From Mangrovihabitans endophyticus (GTDB lineage Bacteria; Actinomycetota; Actinomycetes; Mycobacteriales; Micromonosporaceae), in contig NZ_BMMX01000025.1 in assembly GCF_014646155.1 (NCBI RefSeq), positions 17,725 to 81,724 of the forward strand: a DNA stretch of 64,000 bases, written 5' to 3'. Under the pieces are notes generated by a model that did no database searches, had not been told where the DNA came from, and was given only the letters and a program-made list of their open reading frames with translations. Shown here one piece after another: positions 40,737-49,085 of this stretch (positions within the stretch are counted from its first letter, which is position 1; every line of letters begins with the position of its first letter). Position numbers and translations under genes: made by a program.

Positions 40737-41587
40737 CCGCCACCGACGCTCCCGCCACGGCGCCGACCGGACCCGACGACACCGCACCAGACGCCCACGA
40801 CCGCTCGCCGGAGCCCGCGGAGCGGACCGCCGCGACCGCGCCGCGCCCCGAGGAGACCGGCGAGTGGCGTGGCGTCGTGCTGGTCACCGGCACCGACACC
40901 GACGTCGGCAAGACCATCGCGACCTCGGCGGTGGCCGCCGCAGCGACCGCCGCCGGGCTCCGCGTCGCGGTGATCAAGCCGGGGCAGACCGGGGTGGCCG
41001 GCGGCGCGCCCACCGACATCGAGCTGGTGACCCGGCTCGCCGCGCCGGCCACCACGCGGACCCTCGCGTCCTATCCGGATCCGCTGGCGCCGCTGGCTGC
41101 CGCGCGGGTCGCGCATCTGCCGCCGCTGGAGCTCTACGAGGTGGTGGACGCGGTACGCGCCGAGGCCGAGGGCCACGACCTGGTGCTGGTCGAGGGCGCC
41201 GGCGGGCTGCTGGTGCCGATGGGTGTGCGCCCCTCCGGCGAGCCGTGGACGCTCGCCGACCTGGCCACCACCCTGGGCGTCCGCGCGCTCGTGGTGGCCC
41301 GGGCCGGCCTGGGCACCCTGAACCACACCGCGCTGACCTTGGAGGCGCTGGGCCGTCGCGGCGTACCGGCCGGGGTGGTCCTCGGCGCCTGGCCCGCGGA
41401 GCCGGAACTGGTGCACTGGGCCAACCTCAGCGAGCTGGTCCCGCACCTGGTCGGCGCGCTGCCGGACGGCGCCGGCGCGATGGATCCGGGGGTCTTCCGT
41501 CGCTCCGCGCCGGGATGGCTGACGCCCGCGCTCTACGGCGTGCTCGACAACTGGCGGGTGTGGGCCGAGGAGGCGGGCTCCGCCTGA
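40733..41587 (+). CDS. bioD: Dethiobiotin synthetase BioD
   Basis: A 284-aa ATP-dependent carboxylase that closes the ureido ring. The P-loop is VTGTDTDVGKTIATSAV near residue 50, followed by VIKPGQTG and VEGAGGLLVPMG. A ~43-residue Pro/Ala/Asp-rich N-terminal extension precedes the domain and is probably disordered; an internal start is possible, but the GTG at 40733 overlaps the bioF stop (GTGA). A 7-bp hairpin overlaps its stop codon. Confidence 0.93.
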   Translation: MTATDAPATAPTGPDDTAPDAHDRSPEPAERTAATAPRPEETGEWRGVVLVTGTDTDVGKTIATSAVAAAATAAGLRVAVIKPGQTGVAGGAPTDIELVTRLAAPATTRTLASYPDPLAPLAAARVAHLPPLELYEVVDAVRAEAEGHDLVLVEGAGGLLVPMGVRPSGEPWTLADLATTLGVRALVVARAGLGTLNHTALTLEALGRRGVPAGVVLGAWPAEPELVHWANLSELVPHLVGALPDGAGAMDPGVFRRSAPGWLTPALYGVLDNWRVWAEEAGSA

Positions 41588-41645
41588 CCGGCGTGTGGCC
41601 GGTCCGACGTGTGGCCCGTCCGACGTGTGGCCCGTCCGGCCGACA
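41586..41645. repeat. Hairpin and GTGTGGCC direct repeats after bioD
   Basis: GACCGGC-GTGTG-GCCGGTC (41586-41604) is a perfect 7-bp stem over the bioD stop. CGACGTGTGGCCCGTC then occurs twice, following a related GCGTGTGGCCGGTC, with a period near 16 bp. There is no T tract, so it is not a clear terminator. No gene lies between 41588 and 41775. Confidence 0.65.
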
Positions 41646-41775
41646 GATTGTGCGACATTCACGGCGATGAGCGCGCGGGCCCGGCATTTCTGCTCGCCGG
41701 CACCCTTGCGTACCGGAAAATGTCACTAAGCTCGAAAGCCGTCCAGTCGGTGTTTTCCGCGCTAGGGAGGCTGTC

Positions 41776-42372
41776 GTGACGCTCTACGGCTCCGCGTCCT
41801 CGAACGGTTTCGAGTACTCCCCCGACTACCCCTACCTCGATGCCGTCGGCGCTCAGGAACAGGCGCGGCTGGCCGCGGTGCGCCGCTACCAGTTGGTGGA
41901 TCAGCCGGTGGAGAAGGAGTACGATCGGATCGCGTTCGTGGCGGGCGCGCTGTTCGACACCCCCATCGCAACGGTGTCCCTGGTCGAGCAGGACCGCGTG
42001 TGGCTCGCCGCCTGCCAGGGCCTGAGCGGCATCCGCGAGGTCGGTAAGGAGCCCGGCCTGTGCGCCTCGGTGATCGCGCAGGACGACGTCTATGTCATCA
42101 ACGACGCGGCGGTGGATCCGCGTACGCTCGCGCACCCGCTCGTCCGCGGCGAACTGGGCCTGCGGTTCTACGCGGCGGCGCCGATCCGCACCACGGACGG
42201 TTACCGGCTGGGCACGGTCAACGTGATAGACAACCGCCCGCGCGACGCGTCTCGCCGGCAGTTGATGGCGTTGGAGCACCTCGCCGCGATGGTCTCCGAA
42301 GAGCTCGAACTGCGGCTGATGGTGATCCGCAGCGCGGCCGCCGAGCAGCGCATGCGCGACAGCGTGAATTAG
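41776..42372 (+). CDS. GAF-domain protein
   Basis: A 198-aa protein with one GAF domain at about residues 48-180: DTPIATVSLVEQDRVWLAAC, GLCASVIAQDD, RFYAAAPIRTTDGYRLGTVN. No enzymatic or DNA-binding output domain is attached. It resembles single-domain GAF sensors of the histidine-kinase type. GTG 41776 follows AGGGAGG. Ligand and partner are unknown. It is convergent with the dGTPase, 22 bp apart. Confidence 0.83.
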   Translation: MTLYGSASSNGFEYSPDYPYLDAVGAQEQARLAAVRRYQLVDQPVEKEYDRIAFVAGALFDTPIATVSLVEQDRVWLAACQGLSGIREVGKEPGLCASVIAQDDVYVINDAAVDPRTLAHPLVRGELGLRFYAAAPIRTTDGYRLGTVNVIDNRPRDASRRQLMALEHLAAMVSEELELRLMVIRSAAAEQRMRDSVN

Positions 42373-42394
42373 GCCGCGCGGCGGCGAGGCCGTC

Positions 42395-43840
42395 TCAGAG
42401 CACGAAGGCGTCGGTCCACAATTGCCGGGAGCGCCCGGAGAGCACCTCCATCAAACCGATGGCCTGGCTGTCCGTCAGCGCGGCCACGAAGTCGATCACC
42501 GCTCGGCCGCGGGCGACGCCGATCAGGTTGGGCGTGCCGTCCGGCAGTTCCGCCTCGGCCAGCTCCACCAGGTCGCGGATCCGGCTGGGGATGCGTTCGG
42601 CCTCGTCCGGATCGGTCAGCCAAGCCAGCAGCGCCTCCACCAGGGAAGCCAACAGCCGCGCCTGGCCGCGCTGGTGAAGCGCCAGGTCCGGGCGGGCCAG
42701 CACGAAACGGTTCTGCACGAACTTCAGCACCTGCACCTCATGCCACTGGCCCGGCGCTAGCTGCACGTGACCGGAACGGACGGCCGGTTGACCGGCCACC
42801 TCGACCGCATCCACCAGCCAGCGTGTCCACCGCGCGGAGAACGCCGCGACCTGCGCTTCCGCTTCGAGTGAACCGTCGAACGGCGCGGAGAGCAGGCCGT
42901 CGGCGAGTTCCGCGCGCACCTGCTCGACCGCCGCGGCGAAAGCCTGGTCGTCGGCGATCCACGGATCCTTGCGATGGAGTTGGCGCCGCAGCGACTCGAT
43001 GGCCGAATCCTCGCCCGGTGACCGCTGCCACGCCGCCAGTTCGGCGGCGACCATGCCCGGCTGCAGCACACCCACCCGGTGCACGTCTTCCAGATCATGG
43101 ATCGCGTACGCGATGTCGTCCGCCGTGTCCATCACCGACGCCTCGACCGTCTGCTGCCAATCGGCCACCCGCCCGGCGAACGGCGCCCGCGCCTGCACCA
43201 TGTCGTCCACCTCGGTGGAGTAGGCGCCGAACTTCACCGACCCGGCATCCGGATCATCCGGCGATGCGGCGGCGCCCCGCGGCGTCGGGTCCATGAAGCG
43301 CGGATGCGGCTCCGGGTGCGTACGCCGGGTCCAGGGATACTTCAGAATGGCCGCCCGGACGGCGGCGGTCAGGTTCAGGCCGATGGTCGCCTGCCCGCGG
43401 ATCTCGGTGCTGGTCACGATCCGGTACGACTGGGCGTTGCCTTCGAATCCGTCACGCAATTGCAGCCGTTGCCGGGCGAGCTGGTCGAGCACCCGCTCAC
43501 CGAGGTGCCCGAACGGCGGGTGGCCGAGGTCGTGCGCGAGCGCGGCGGCCTCCACCACGTCCGGGTCGCAGCCGCCCAGCTTCTCGACGATGTCCGCGTC
43601 ACCGGCGACCCGCTCCGCGATGGCCCGGCCGACCTGGGCAACCTTGAGGCTGTGCGTGAGCCGGTTGTGCACCAGCAGCCCCGAGCCGCCCGGACTGATC
43701 ACCTGCGTCACGCCCCCGAGCCGGGCGAAGAACGGTGAGCTGACGATCCGGTCCCGATCCACCCGGAACGGGCTCCCCGCGAGGTCGCCGGGCGCGACCA
43801 GACCGTCCCCGAACAGGCGCGTCGCGCGCGGATCTTCCAT
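42395..43840 (-). CDS. dgt: Deoxyguanosinetriphosphate triphosphohydrolase-like HD protein
   Basis: A 481-aa HD-domain dNTPase. Metal ligands lie in LLVHNRLTHSLKV near residue 55, AALAHDLGHPPFGH near 105 and later DTADDIAYAIHDLED. It hydrolyses dNTPs to deoxynucleoside and tripolyphosphate, helping to balance dNTP pools or resist phage. Length and motifs match the actinobacterial dgt family. The start has no ribosome site; TAGCCT lies 8 nt upstream. Confidence 0.9.
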   Translation of the reverse strand: MEDPRATRLFGDGLVAPGDLAGSPFRVDRDRIVSSPFFARLGGVTQVISPGGSGLLVHNRLTHSLKVAQVGRAIAERVAGDADIVEKLGGCDPDVVEAAALAHDLGHPPFGHLGERVLDQLARQRLQLRDGFEGNAQSYRIVTSTEIRGQATIGLNLTAAVRAAILKYPWTRRTHPEPHPRFMDPTPRGAAASPDDPDAGSVKFGAYSTEVDDMVQARAPFAGRVADWQQTVEASVMDTADDIAYAIHDLEDVHRVGVLQPGMVAAELAAWQRSPGEDSAIESLRRQLHRKDPWIADDQAFAAAVEQVRAELADGLLSAPFDGSLEAEAQVAAFSARWTRWLVDAVEVAGQPAVRSGHVQLAPGQWHEVQVLKFVQNRFVLARPDLALHQRGQARLLASLVEALLAWLTDPDEAERIPSRIRDLVELAEAELPDGTPNLIGVARGRAVIDFVAALTDSQAIGLMEVLSGRSRQLWTDAFVL

Positions 43841-43889
43841 GCCGGTCGAGGCTACCCGCCCCCGCTACACGGGTGCGGTGGATCGGCGC

Positions 43890-44999
43890 TCACGCCACCG
43901 ACTGCCACCACCCGTCGACGGCCGGTGGCTGGTCGACGTCCACGCGCTCACCCGGCCTCGGCACCGCCAGCGCCACGTCGCGGGCCTTCGCCTCCCGCCA
44001 CACCCGGTCCGCCGGCTCCGACCAGTCGTGCAGCGCCAGGTCGAACGTCGCCCAGTGCACCGGGATCATCAGCCCACCGCGGACGTCCACATGGGTGGCC
44101 ACCCCGTCCTCGGGCGTCATGTGGATGTCCGGCCACTCGTCGCCGTACGCGCCGACCTGCACGAGGGTCACGTCGAACGGACCGTACTGCGCGCCGATCT
44201 CGGCGAAGCCGGGAAAATAGCCCGTGTCGCCGGAGTAGAACGCCTTACGCGTGGGTCCGGCGATCACCCATGAACTCCACAGCGTGCTGTCCCGGTCGAA
44301 TCGGCGCCCGGAGAAGTGCCGGGCCGGGGTGGCGGTCAGCTCGATGCCCGCGACCGTGGCCTTCTCGTGCCAGTCCAGCTCCACGATGCGGCCGGGCGGC
44401 ACGCCCCAGCGTTCCAGATGCGCGCCGACGCCCAGCGGCACCAGGAACGGCGCCGCCTGCAGGTCCACCAGGTTCTGGATGGTGACCATGTCGAGGTGGT
44501 CGTAGTGATCGTGCGAAATGACCACGGCGTCCAGCGGCGGCAGTTCGCGCAGCGCCACCGGGGGCTCGTGCAGACGCTTCGGCCCGGCCAGCCGGGACGG
44601 CGAGCAACGATCGCTCCACACCGGGTCGAGCAGGACGCGGCGGCCGTCCAGCTCGATCAGGGCGGAGCTGTGGCCGTACCACGTGACGAACAGGCCGTCG
44701 GCGGCACCGCCGGTGTCGGGCTTGAGCAGCGGCACCGGCACGTGCGGCCGGCGGCGTTCACGTCCACCGATCGTCCTCGCGAGCAGGGCGGGCATCGAGG
44801 CGAAGGTGATCGGTGAGGGGCTGGACGGCACGGGGTTGCGGAACTTGCCGTCGGCGAACTGCGGTGACGCGTCCCGCCGGCGGGCCCGCTCGCCGGCGGC
44901 GCGGCCACCCATCTGCCGAGGGATGTCCCGCGCTGCCCACGCCAGTGTGGCACCCAGTCCCAGAGCCACGAAGGTGCCGATCCGTCCCTGTTTCGCCAT
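43890..44999 (-). CDS. Metallo-beta-lactamase-fold hydrolase (NAPE-PLD/UlaG-like), membrane-anchored
   Basis: A 369-aa protein. A hydrophobic N-terminus (TFVALGLGATLAWAAR) may anchor it. The MBL fold begins with TWYGHSSALIELDG; zinc ligands are in ISHDHYDHLDM (HxHxDH), then PARHFSGR, and FYSGDTGYFPG gives the bridging Asp. This is the family of NAPE-phospholipase D-like and UlaG-like hydrolases. ATG 44999 has AGGAGG nine bases upstream; TTG 45005 is in frame but too close. The substrate is unknown. Confidence 0.86.
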   Translation of the reverse strand: MAKQGRIGTFVALGLGATLAWAARDIPRQMGGRAAGERARRRDASPQFADGKFRNPVPSSPSPITFASMPALLARTIGGRERRRPHVPVPLLKPDTGGAADGLFVTWYGHSSALIELDGRRVLLDPVWSDRCSPSRLAGPKRLHEPPVALRELPPLDAVVISHDHYDHLDMVTIQNLVDLQAAPFLVPLGVGAHLERWGVPPGRIVELDWHEKATVAGIELTATPARHFSGRRFDRDSTLWSSWVIAGPTRKAFYSGDTGYFPGFAEIGAQYGPFDVTLVQVGAYGDEWPDIHMTPEDGVATHVDVRGGLMIPVHWATFDLALHDWSEPADRVWREAKARDVALAVPRPGERVDVDQPPAVDGWWQSVA

Positions 45000-45159
45000 G
45001 CGCAATGTCCTCCTGGTGAACGCGTCCCAGCAGCCAGTCTGACCGGCGGCGCGTGGTCTTGGCCACCGCTTGTAGTGCGGCGCACTGTCCCGGCGGCAGG
45101 GCGGGCAACAGCCGTCACACGCGCACCGCCCGCAGAGCCACGGGCCATGAATCTGGTGT

Positions 45160-45183
45160 GTAATGATGTAATCAGGTAATCAT
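45160..45183. promoter_or_regulatory. Three 8-bp iterons GTAATGAT/GTAATCAG/GTAATCAT
   Basis: Three perfect head-to-tail 8-mers of the form GTAATSAK, AT-rich within GC-rich DNA, 61 bp before the next gene. Such tandem short sites are typical operators for ribbon-helix-helix proteins, and the downstream gene may encode one. Confidence 0.5.
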
Positions 45184-45190
45184 ACTCACG

Positions 45191-45234
45191 CCATCGACCC
45201 AGCCACACCATCGACCCAGCCACACCATCGACCC
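45191..45234. repeat. 17-bp tandem repeat, 2.6 copies
   Basis: CCATCGACCCAGCCACA occurs at 45191 and 45208, followed by a partial CCATCGACCC. It lies between the iterons and the ribosome site GGAGG of the gene at 45245. Confidence 0.9.
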
Positions 45235-45244
45235 GGAGGACGCC

Positions 45245-45790
45245 ATGCGCCACCACACCCCGCCCGGCAGCCGCACCGAACCGCCGCCCGCCGACGACGC
45301 CGCCGCCTGGATCACCGGCGCCGTGACCGAGGGGTGGTTCACCGAACCGCCCGAGGTGGTCATCGACCGCGATGAGATCATCGTTTGGGGACGGCTGCCT
45401 CAGCCGGAGCTCGCCGCCGAGGCGACCGAGGCCGACCGGGCCGCCGCCCAGTCCGGACGCATCAACCAGTTCCGCGAGGACACCCGCAACGATCGCATCC
45501 GGGTCGCTCGTCAAGTGGAGCATCGCTACCAGCGCAAGGTGGCGTGGGGCCTCCGGTGCGGAGACACCGCCGAGCTTTTCACGCACCTCGCCGCGCCGGT
45601 GATGACCCGGTTGCGCCAGCCCGAACGCCAGGTGCTCGACACGTTGGTCGAGGCCGGCGTGGCGCGGTCCCGCTCGGAGGCCCTGGCCTGGTGCGTCAAG
45701 CTGGTCGGTCAGCACAGCGAAGACTGGCTGGCCGAGTTGCGCTCCGCGATGGCGCACGTCGACGAGGTGCGCCGGCAAGGACCCGCCTGA
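45245..45790 (+). CDS. Actinobacterial hypothetical protein with possible C-terminal ribbon-helix-helix
   Basis: A 181-aa protein. The N-terminal half has ITGAVTEGWFTEPPEVVIDR and IIVWGRLP, which look like a small beta-rich domain of unknown role. The last ~60 residues include RQPERQVLDTLVEAGVARSR and SEALAWCVKLVG, similar to the SRSEA helix pattern of ribbon-helix-helix DNA-binding domains. CGGAGGACGCC precedes the ATG. The iterons upstream would suit autoregulation. No function is established. Confidence 0.65.
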   Translation: MRHHTPPGSRTEPPPADDAAAWITGAVTEGWFTEPPEVVIDRDEIIVWGRLPQPELAAEATEADRAAAQSGRINQFREDTRNDRIRVARQVEHRYQRKVAWGLRCGDTAELFTHLAAPVMTRLRQPERQVLDTLVEAGVARSRSEALAWCVKLVGQHSEDWLAELRSAMAHVDEVRRQGPA

Positions 45791-45818
45791 GACCGCAGGG
45801 GTCCTCATCGCAGGGTCC

Positions 45819-46784
45819 TCATCGCGAGGACGACACACCCGCGTCCCGGATCTTGCGGAGCGCCAGGGCCGCGACCGCCGTGCCGGCACCCACCGCGCCG
45901 CCGAGCGTGGCGCCCACCGCGCCGCGGCTCCACCCGCCCGGCCTGCCGCCGGACCCGCGTTGCGGGGCGAACACGTTGCCGTTCTGCGGCGCGGTCGCCC
46001 GCCGACTCAGGCCGAGGCGGCTCATCATCGGCCCGACCAGCGCGTCGTAGACGCGGGGCAACGCCGCGAAGCCGAACTCCATGACCCGGTTGGCCGCACC
46101 CACCGAGACGTCCGCGCGGGGCCGGTCGGCCAGCCGGACGATCGCGTCCGCCACCCGTTCCGGGGGATCCACCGGGGGCGGCGGACGCCCCACGAAACCG
46201 GCGTAGTTGGCGGCGCTGGTGAAGATCGGGGTGTCGGTGCTGCCCGGCGACACCATGCAGACGTGAATGCCGGGCGCGTCCCGGGTCTCCTGGCGCAACG
46301 TGCGGGCCAGACCGCGCACACCCCACTTCGCCGTGACATAGGGCGCCATCTGCGGAGCGGTGATGTGCCCGAGCAGCGAACCGCACAGGATCAGGGTGCC
46401 GCGACCCTGGCGACGGAAGCGCCGCAGCGCGACGCGTGCCACGTTGGCCGGGCCCAGCAGGTCCGTCGCCACCACTCGGTCGAAGACGTGCGCCGGCACG
46501 TCTTCGAACTTCCCGTACGCCATCACGGCAGCCGTGTCGACCCAGACGTCGATGCGGCCGAACTGCTCGACGGCGGCGTCCGCCAGCGCTTCCACCTCCA
46601 CCGCACGGGTGATGTCGGTGGGCACCATCAGTGGCGTCCCGCCACACGAGGCCGCCGCCGACTCCAGCCCGGCCAGCCCACGCGCCGCGAGTACGAGCCG
46701 ATCACCCCGTGCCGCGAAGGCGCCGGCCGCCGCCCGCCCGATCCCGCTCGACGCGCCGGTCAGCACCACCACCCGTGAAGTCAT
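45819..46784 (-). CDS. SDR-family oxidoreductase with C-terminal extension
   Basis: A 321-aa protein. The SDR core has LTGASSGIGRAAAG at residue 8 and VDTAAVMAYG where NNAG normally stands. Catalytic Ser lies in LCGSLLGH, and YVTAKWGVRG supplies Tyr and Lys. The last ~60 residues contain a Gly/Arg linker and a hydrophobic helix (GAVGATLGGAVGAGTAVAAL), suggesting membrane association. The substrate is unknown. It is convergent with the gene before it; the gap holds a direct repeat CGCAGGGTCCTCAT. Confidence 0.85.
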   Translation of the reverse strand: MTSRVVVLTGASSGIGRAAAGAFAARGDRLVLAARGLAGLESAAASCGGTPLMVPTDITRAVEVEALADAAVEQFGRIDVWVDTAAVMAYGKFEDVPAHVFDRVVATDLLGPANVARVALRRFRRQGRGTLILCGSLLGHITAPQMAPYVTAKWGVRGLARTLRQETRDAPGIHVCMVSPGSTDTPIFTSAANYAGFVGRPPPPVDPPERVADAIVRLADRPRADVSVGAANRVMEFGFAALPRVYDALVGPMMSRLGLSRRATAPQNGNVFAPQRGSGGRPGGWSRGAVGATLGGAVGAGTAVAALALRKIRDAGVSSSR

Positions 46785-46859
46785 GGCAGTGTCTTTACCC
46801 GCAGCGCGGGAATTGATCCCTTGGTGCCGAATGATCTTCGGATTCCGCGTCGGCGCCGG

Positions 46860-47228
46860 TCACCGTACGAGCAGATCCAGCAACCGCTCCAGCTCGGCCC
46901 CCGGGTCCGCGGCCAGTCCCATGTGGACCGGCCCGGCCCGCAACACGGTGCTCCGCGGCGCCACCAGCCACCGGAAACGCTCGCCCTGCGTCATCGGGCT
47001 GGGCGTGCCGGCGTCGGTGCAGGTCCGTTCCCAGGATTCCAGCGCCACGCGGACGGCCTCGACGTCGGCGCCCGGGTCCAGCGCCCGCAGCCGATCCGGA
47101 TGCAGGTGGGTCCGCGCCCGCAGAAAATCCCGGCGATGGCAGTAGAGCAGCACCCCGACGTTGATCACCTCGCCGCGCTCCACTCGGGGCATCGCCTGGA
47201 TGATCGCGTATTCGTACGGCGTCCTCAC
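46860..47228 (-). CDS. DUF3037 protein paired with the HipA-like kinase
   Basis: A 122-aa protein: TPYEYAIIQAMPRVERGEVI near the start, NVGVLLYCHRRDFLRAR next, then GERFRWLVAPRSTV. This is the DUF3037 family, of unknown function. GTG 47228 lies within the stop of the kinase gene (GTGA). DUF3037 and HipA-like genes are often adjacent in bacteria, so the small protein may control or be the target of the kinase; this is inference. Confidence 0.82.
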   Translation of the reverse strand: MRTPYEYAIIQAMPRVERGEVINVGVLLYCHRRDFLRARTHLHPDRLRALDPGADVEAVRVALESWERTCTDAGTPSPMTQGERFRWLVAPRSTVLRAGPVHMGLAADPGAELERLLDLLVR

Positions 47229-47941
47229 GGCATCCACGCCTCCGGCCGCGCGGCGCGCGCGCTCAGATGCGCCACGTACGCCGCACGCTCGGCCTCCGGA
47301 TCGTCCAGCCATGCCTCCGGAACCATCGCGACCACCTCGTCGATGAGGCGCGGGGTCAGCCGTTCCGCGATGTCGGACTGTCCCGTCGCGTACGGGAGAA
47401 GCACATGATCGTCCGTGCGGTAGGGCCGGTGCACCACCGCCTCGGCCCGTGCCCAGTTGTGGTGGAAGTACAGCGTCGCTCCGTGATCGATGAGCCGGAG
47501 CCGACCGTGCCAGACCAGCAGATTGGGGTTGCGCCAGCTCCGGTCCGCGTTCTCCACGAACGCGTCGAAGGCCAGCACCCGAGCGGCCAGGTCGGCGTCC
47601 ACCGGATGCGCCGCCGGGTCGTACCCGAGGGCGCCCGGCAGGAAGTCCATGCCCAGGTTGACGCCCGCACTCGCCTTGATCAGCGCTTGCACCTCTTCGT
47701 CGGGCTCGGCGCGGGCCACCACCGGGTCCAAGTCGACGACCACCAGGTCGGGCACCGGAAGCTCCAGCCGGCGGGCCAGCTCGCCGGCGATCACCTCGGC
47801 GACGAGCGCTTTCGGACCTTGCCCGGCACCGCGGAACTTCACGACGTAGGTGCCCAGGTCGTCCGCCTCGACGATGCCGGGCAGGGAGCCACCCTCCCGC
47901 AGGGGCGTGACGTATCGGGTGGCGACGACCTGGCGAAGCAC
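47225..47941 (-). CDS. HipA-family kinase-like protein
   Basis: A 238-aa protein from GTG 47941; an in-frame GTG at 47950 is the alternative. GTYVVKFRGAGQGPKALVAE carries the ATP-binding lysine. AFVENADRSWRNPNLLVW matches the HipA catalytic loop (Asp then Asn), and LIDHGATLYFHHN stands where the metal-binding DxG/DH motif is expected. It lacks the large N-terminal domain of E. coli HipA. HipA kinases phosphorylate proteins such as glutamyl-tRNA synthetase; whether this one is a toxin is unknown. The start is supported by TAGGGT 7 nt upstream. Confidence 0.8.
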   Translation of the reverse strand: MLRQVVATRYVTPLREGGSLPGIVEADDLGTYVVKFRGAGQGPKALVAEVIAGELARRLELPVPDLVVVDLDPVVARAEPDEEVQALIKASAGVNLGMDFLPGALGYDPAAHPVDADLAARVLAFDAFVENADRSWRNPNLLVWHGRLRLIDHGATLYFHHNWARAEAVVHRPYRTDDHVLLPYATGQSDIAERLTPRLIDEVVAMVPEAWLDDPEAERAAYVAHLSARAARPEAWMP

Positions 47942-47948
47942 GCCGATC

Positions 47949-47954
47949 ACCCTA
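47949..47954 (-). promoter_or_regulatory. Candidate -10 hexamer TAGGGT, leaderless HipA-like gene
   Basis: TAGGGT on the minus strand, 7 nt before GTG 47941. It overlaps the alternative GTG at 47950, which argues for the shorter protein. Confidence 0.45.
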
Positions 47955-47994
47955 GCGGGCGCGGCTGCCCGGACGGGACGCCGCCGCGGGCGCG

Positions 47995-48408
47995 CTACGG
48001 CGTGTCTCGCGGGTCCAGCCGGATGGACAGGCTGTTCACGCAGTGCCGGGTGTCCTTCTCGGTGAGGCGCTCACCCCGGAACACATGCCCCAGGTGACTG
48101 TCGCAGTTCGCGCAGCGGATCTCCGTACGCACCATGCCGTGGCTGCGATCCTCGATCTCCTTGATCGCGCCCGGGATGGCGTCGTCGAAGGACGGCCAGC
48201 CGCAGTGGCTGTCGAACTTCGTGTCGCTCGGGTACAGCTCCGCCCCGCAGGCGCGGCAGCGGTACATCCCCGCCGTCTTCGTGTCGACATATTCGCCGGA
48301 CCACGCCGGTTCCGTCCCGGCCTGGCGCAGGACGCGGAACTCGGCAGGGGTGAGGCGGACCCGCCACTCGTCCTCGGTGACCGGCAGGGTGGACTCGTCA
48401 GAGGTCAT
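47995..48408 (-). CDS. msrB: Peptide-methionine (R)-S-oxide reductase MsrB
   Basis: A 137-aa repair enzyme reducing methionine-R-sulphoxide. Structural zinc cysteines lie in YRCRACGAELY and IRCANCDSHLGHVF. FDSHCGWPSF gives the substrate pocket, and the catalytic Cys is in DTRHCVNSLSI near the C-terminus. Length is typical. The ATG has no ribosome site but TACCGT 6 nt upstream. Confidence 0.95.
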   Translation of the reverse strand: MTSDESTLPVTEDEWRVRLTPAEFRVLRQAGTEPAWSGEYVDTKTAGMYRCRACGAELYPSDTKFDSHCGWPSFDDAIPGAIKEIEDRSHGMVRTEIRCANCDSHLGHVFRGERLTEKDTRHCVNSLSIRLDPRDTP

Positions 48409-48414
48409 GTGTCA

Positions 48415-48420
48415 ACGGTA
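48415..48420 (-). promoter_or_regulatory. Candidate -10 hexamer TACCGT, leaderless msrB
   Basis: TACCGT on the minus strand followed by TGACAC (6 nt) and the msrB ATG. There is no Shine-Dalgarno sequence. Confidence 0.5.
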
Positions 48421-48437
48421 CGTCGCACTGGGAGTGC

Positions 48438-48944
48438 GTGCCGGACGCCGCCGCGCGCGTTGGATTCGTCATGCGAGAGGCACGTTTCCGGCCGACTCGA
48501 CGGCAGGCGGTGGCCGGTGGCCTCTGCCAGGGCTCGGTCGCCGCGGCGGTTGCGATCACCGCCGGATTGTCCGCCACCGTGGCCACCACCGGCTGGACGG
48601 GCACCGGGCCGCCGTGGTGGTTGTGGCCCGTACTGGCGCTGGCGCCGCCCTTGTTCGGCGCGGCGGCGTGCCTGATGTTCCGTGCCCGCGGGCGCGGACT
48701 GGCGACGAAGCAGGGCATTCGGACGCCCCGCGCGCTCGAACCGTGGAGTTCGGTGGTCGACCTGCGCGCGGAACGGCGGGGCAACCGCACGGTGGTGTCG
48801 GTGTACCTGGTCGGTGGCCGCAGCGTGCGGCTGAGCGCCCCGTACACCGGTGAGCTGTTCGCCACCGACCCGCAATTCGATCTGAAGCTCTCCGAACTGG
48901 TCCACCTGTGGCGCAGCCACCGCTTCGGCGGCGTGGCCGCCTGA
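48438..48944 (+). CDS. Small membrane protein of unknown function
   Basis: A 168-aa protein from GTG 48438 (GGGAG upstream) or 157 aa from ATG 48471. Two hydrophobic helices (about 35-52 and 65-85: LWPVLALAPPLFGAAACLMF) are followed by a basic cytoplasmic domain. That domain has VVDLRAERRGNRTVVSVYLV and a GGRSVRLSAPYTGELFATDP region, which resembles a small PH-like fold. No catalytic motif is seen. It stands alone between msrB and the LPXTG gene. Confidence 0.7.
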   Translation: MPDAAARVGFVMREARFRPTRRQAVAGGLCQGSVAAAVAITAGLSATVATTGWTGTGPPWWLWPVLALAPPLFGAAACLMFRARGRGLATKQGIRTPRALEPWSSVVDLRAERRGNRTVVSVYLVGGRSVRLSAPYTGELFATDPQFDLKLSELVHLWRSHRFGGVAA

Positions 48945-49085
48945 GGGCAGTGCCGTGGCCCCGCGGGGCGGAGCAGGGCTTGACCGCCTGAGGGCTGGGC
49001 CACACCCCCGGATGCCGACAAAACAGACATTCGCGGTTAAGATGCCTCCGATATTCGGACAATCCACAACAGAACGGAACTCCTC

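Noticed and set aside
41586..41604. Hairpin over the bioD stop as terminator
   Set aside because: Seven-bp stem without a T tract; cannot be distinguished from the local repeat.
46631..47145. Plus-strand frames in the SDR/DUF3037 region as extra genes
   Set aside because: Antisense shadows lacking start signals and domains; the minus-strand genes explain the region.
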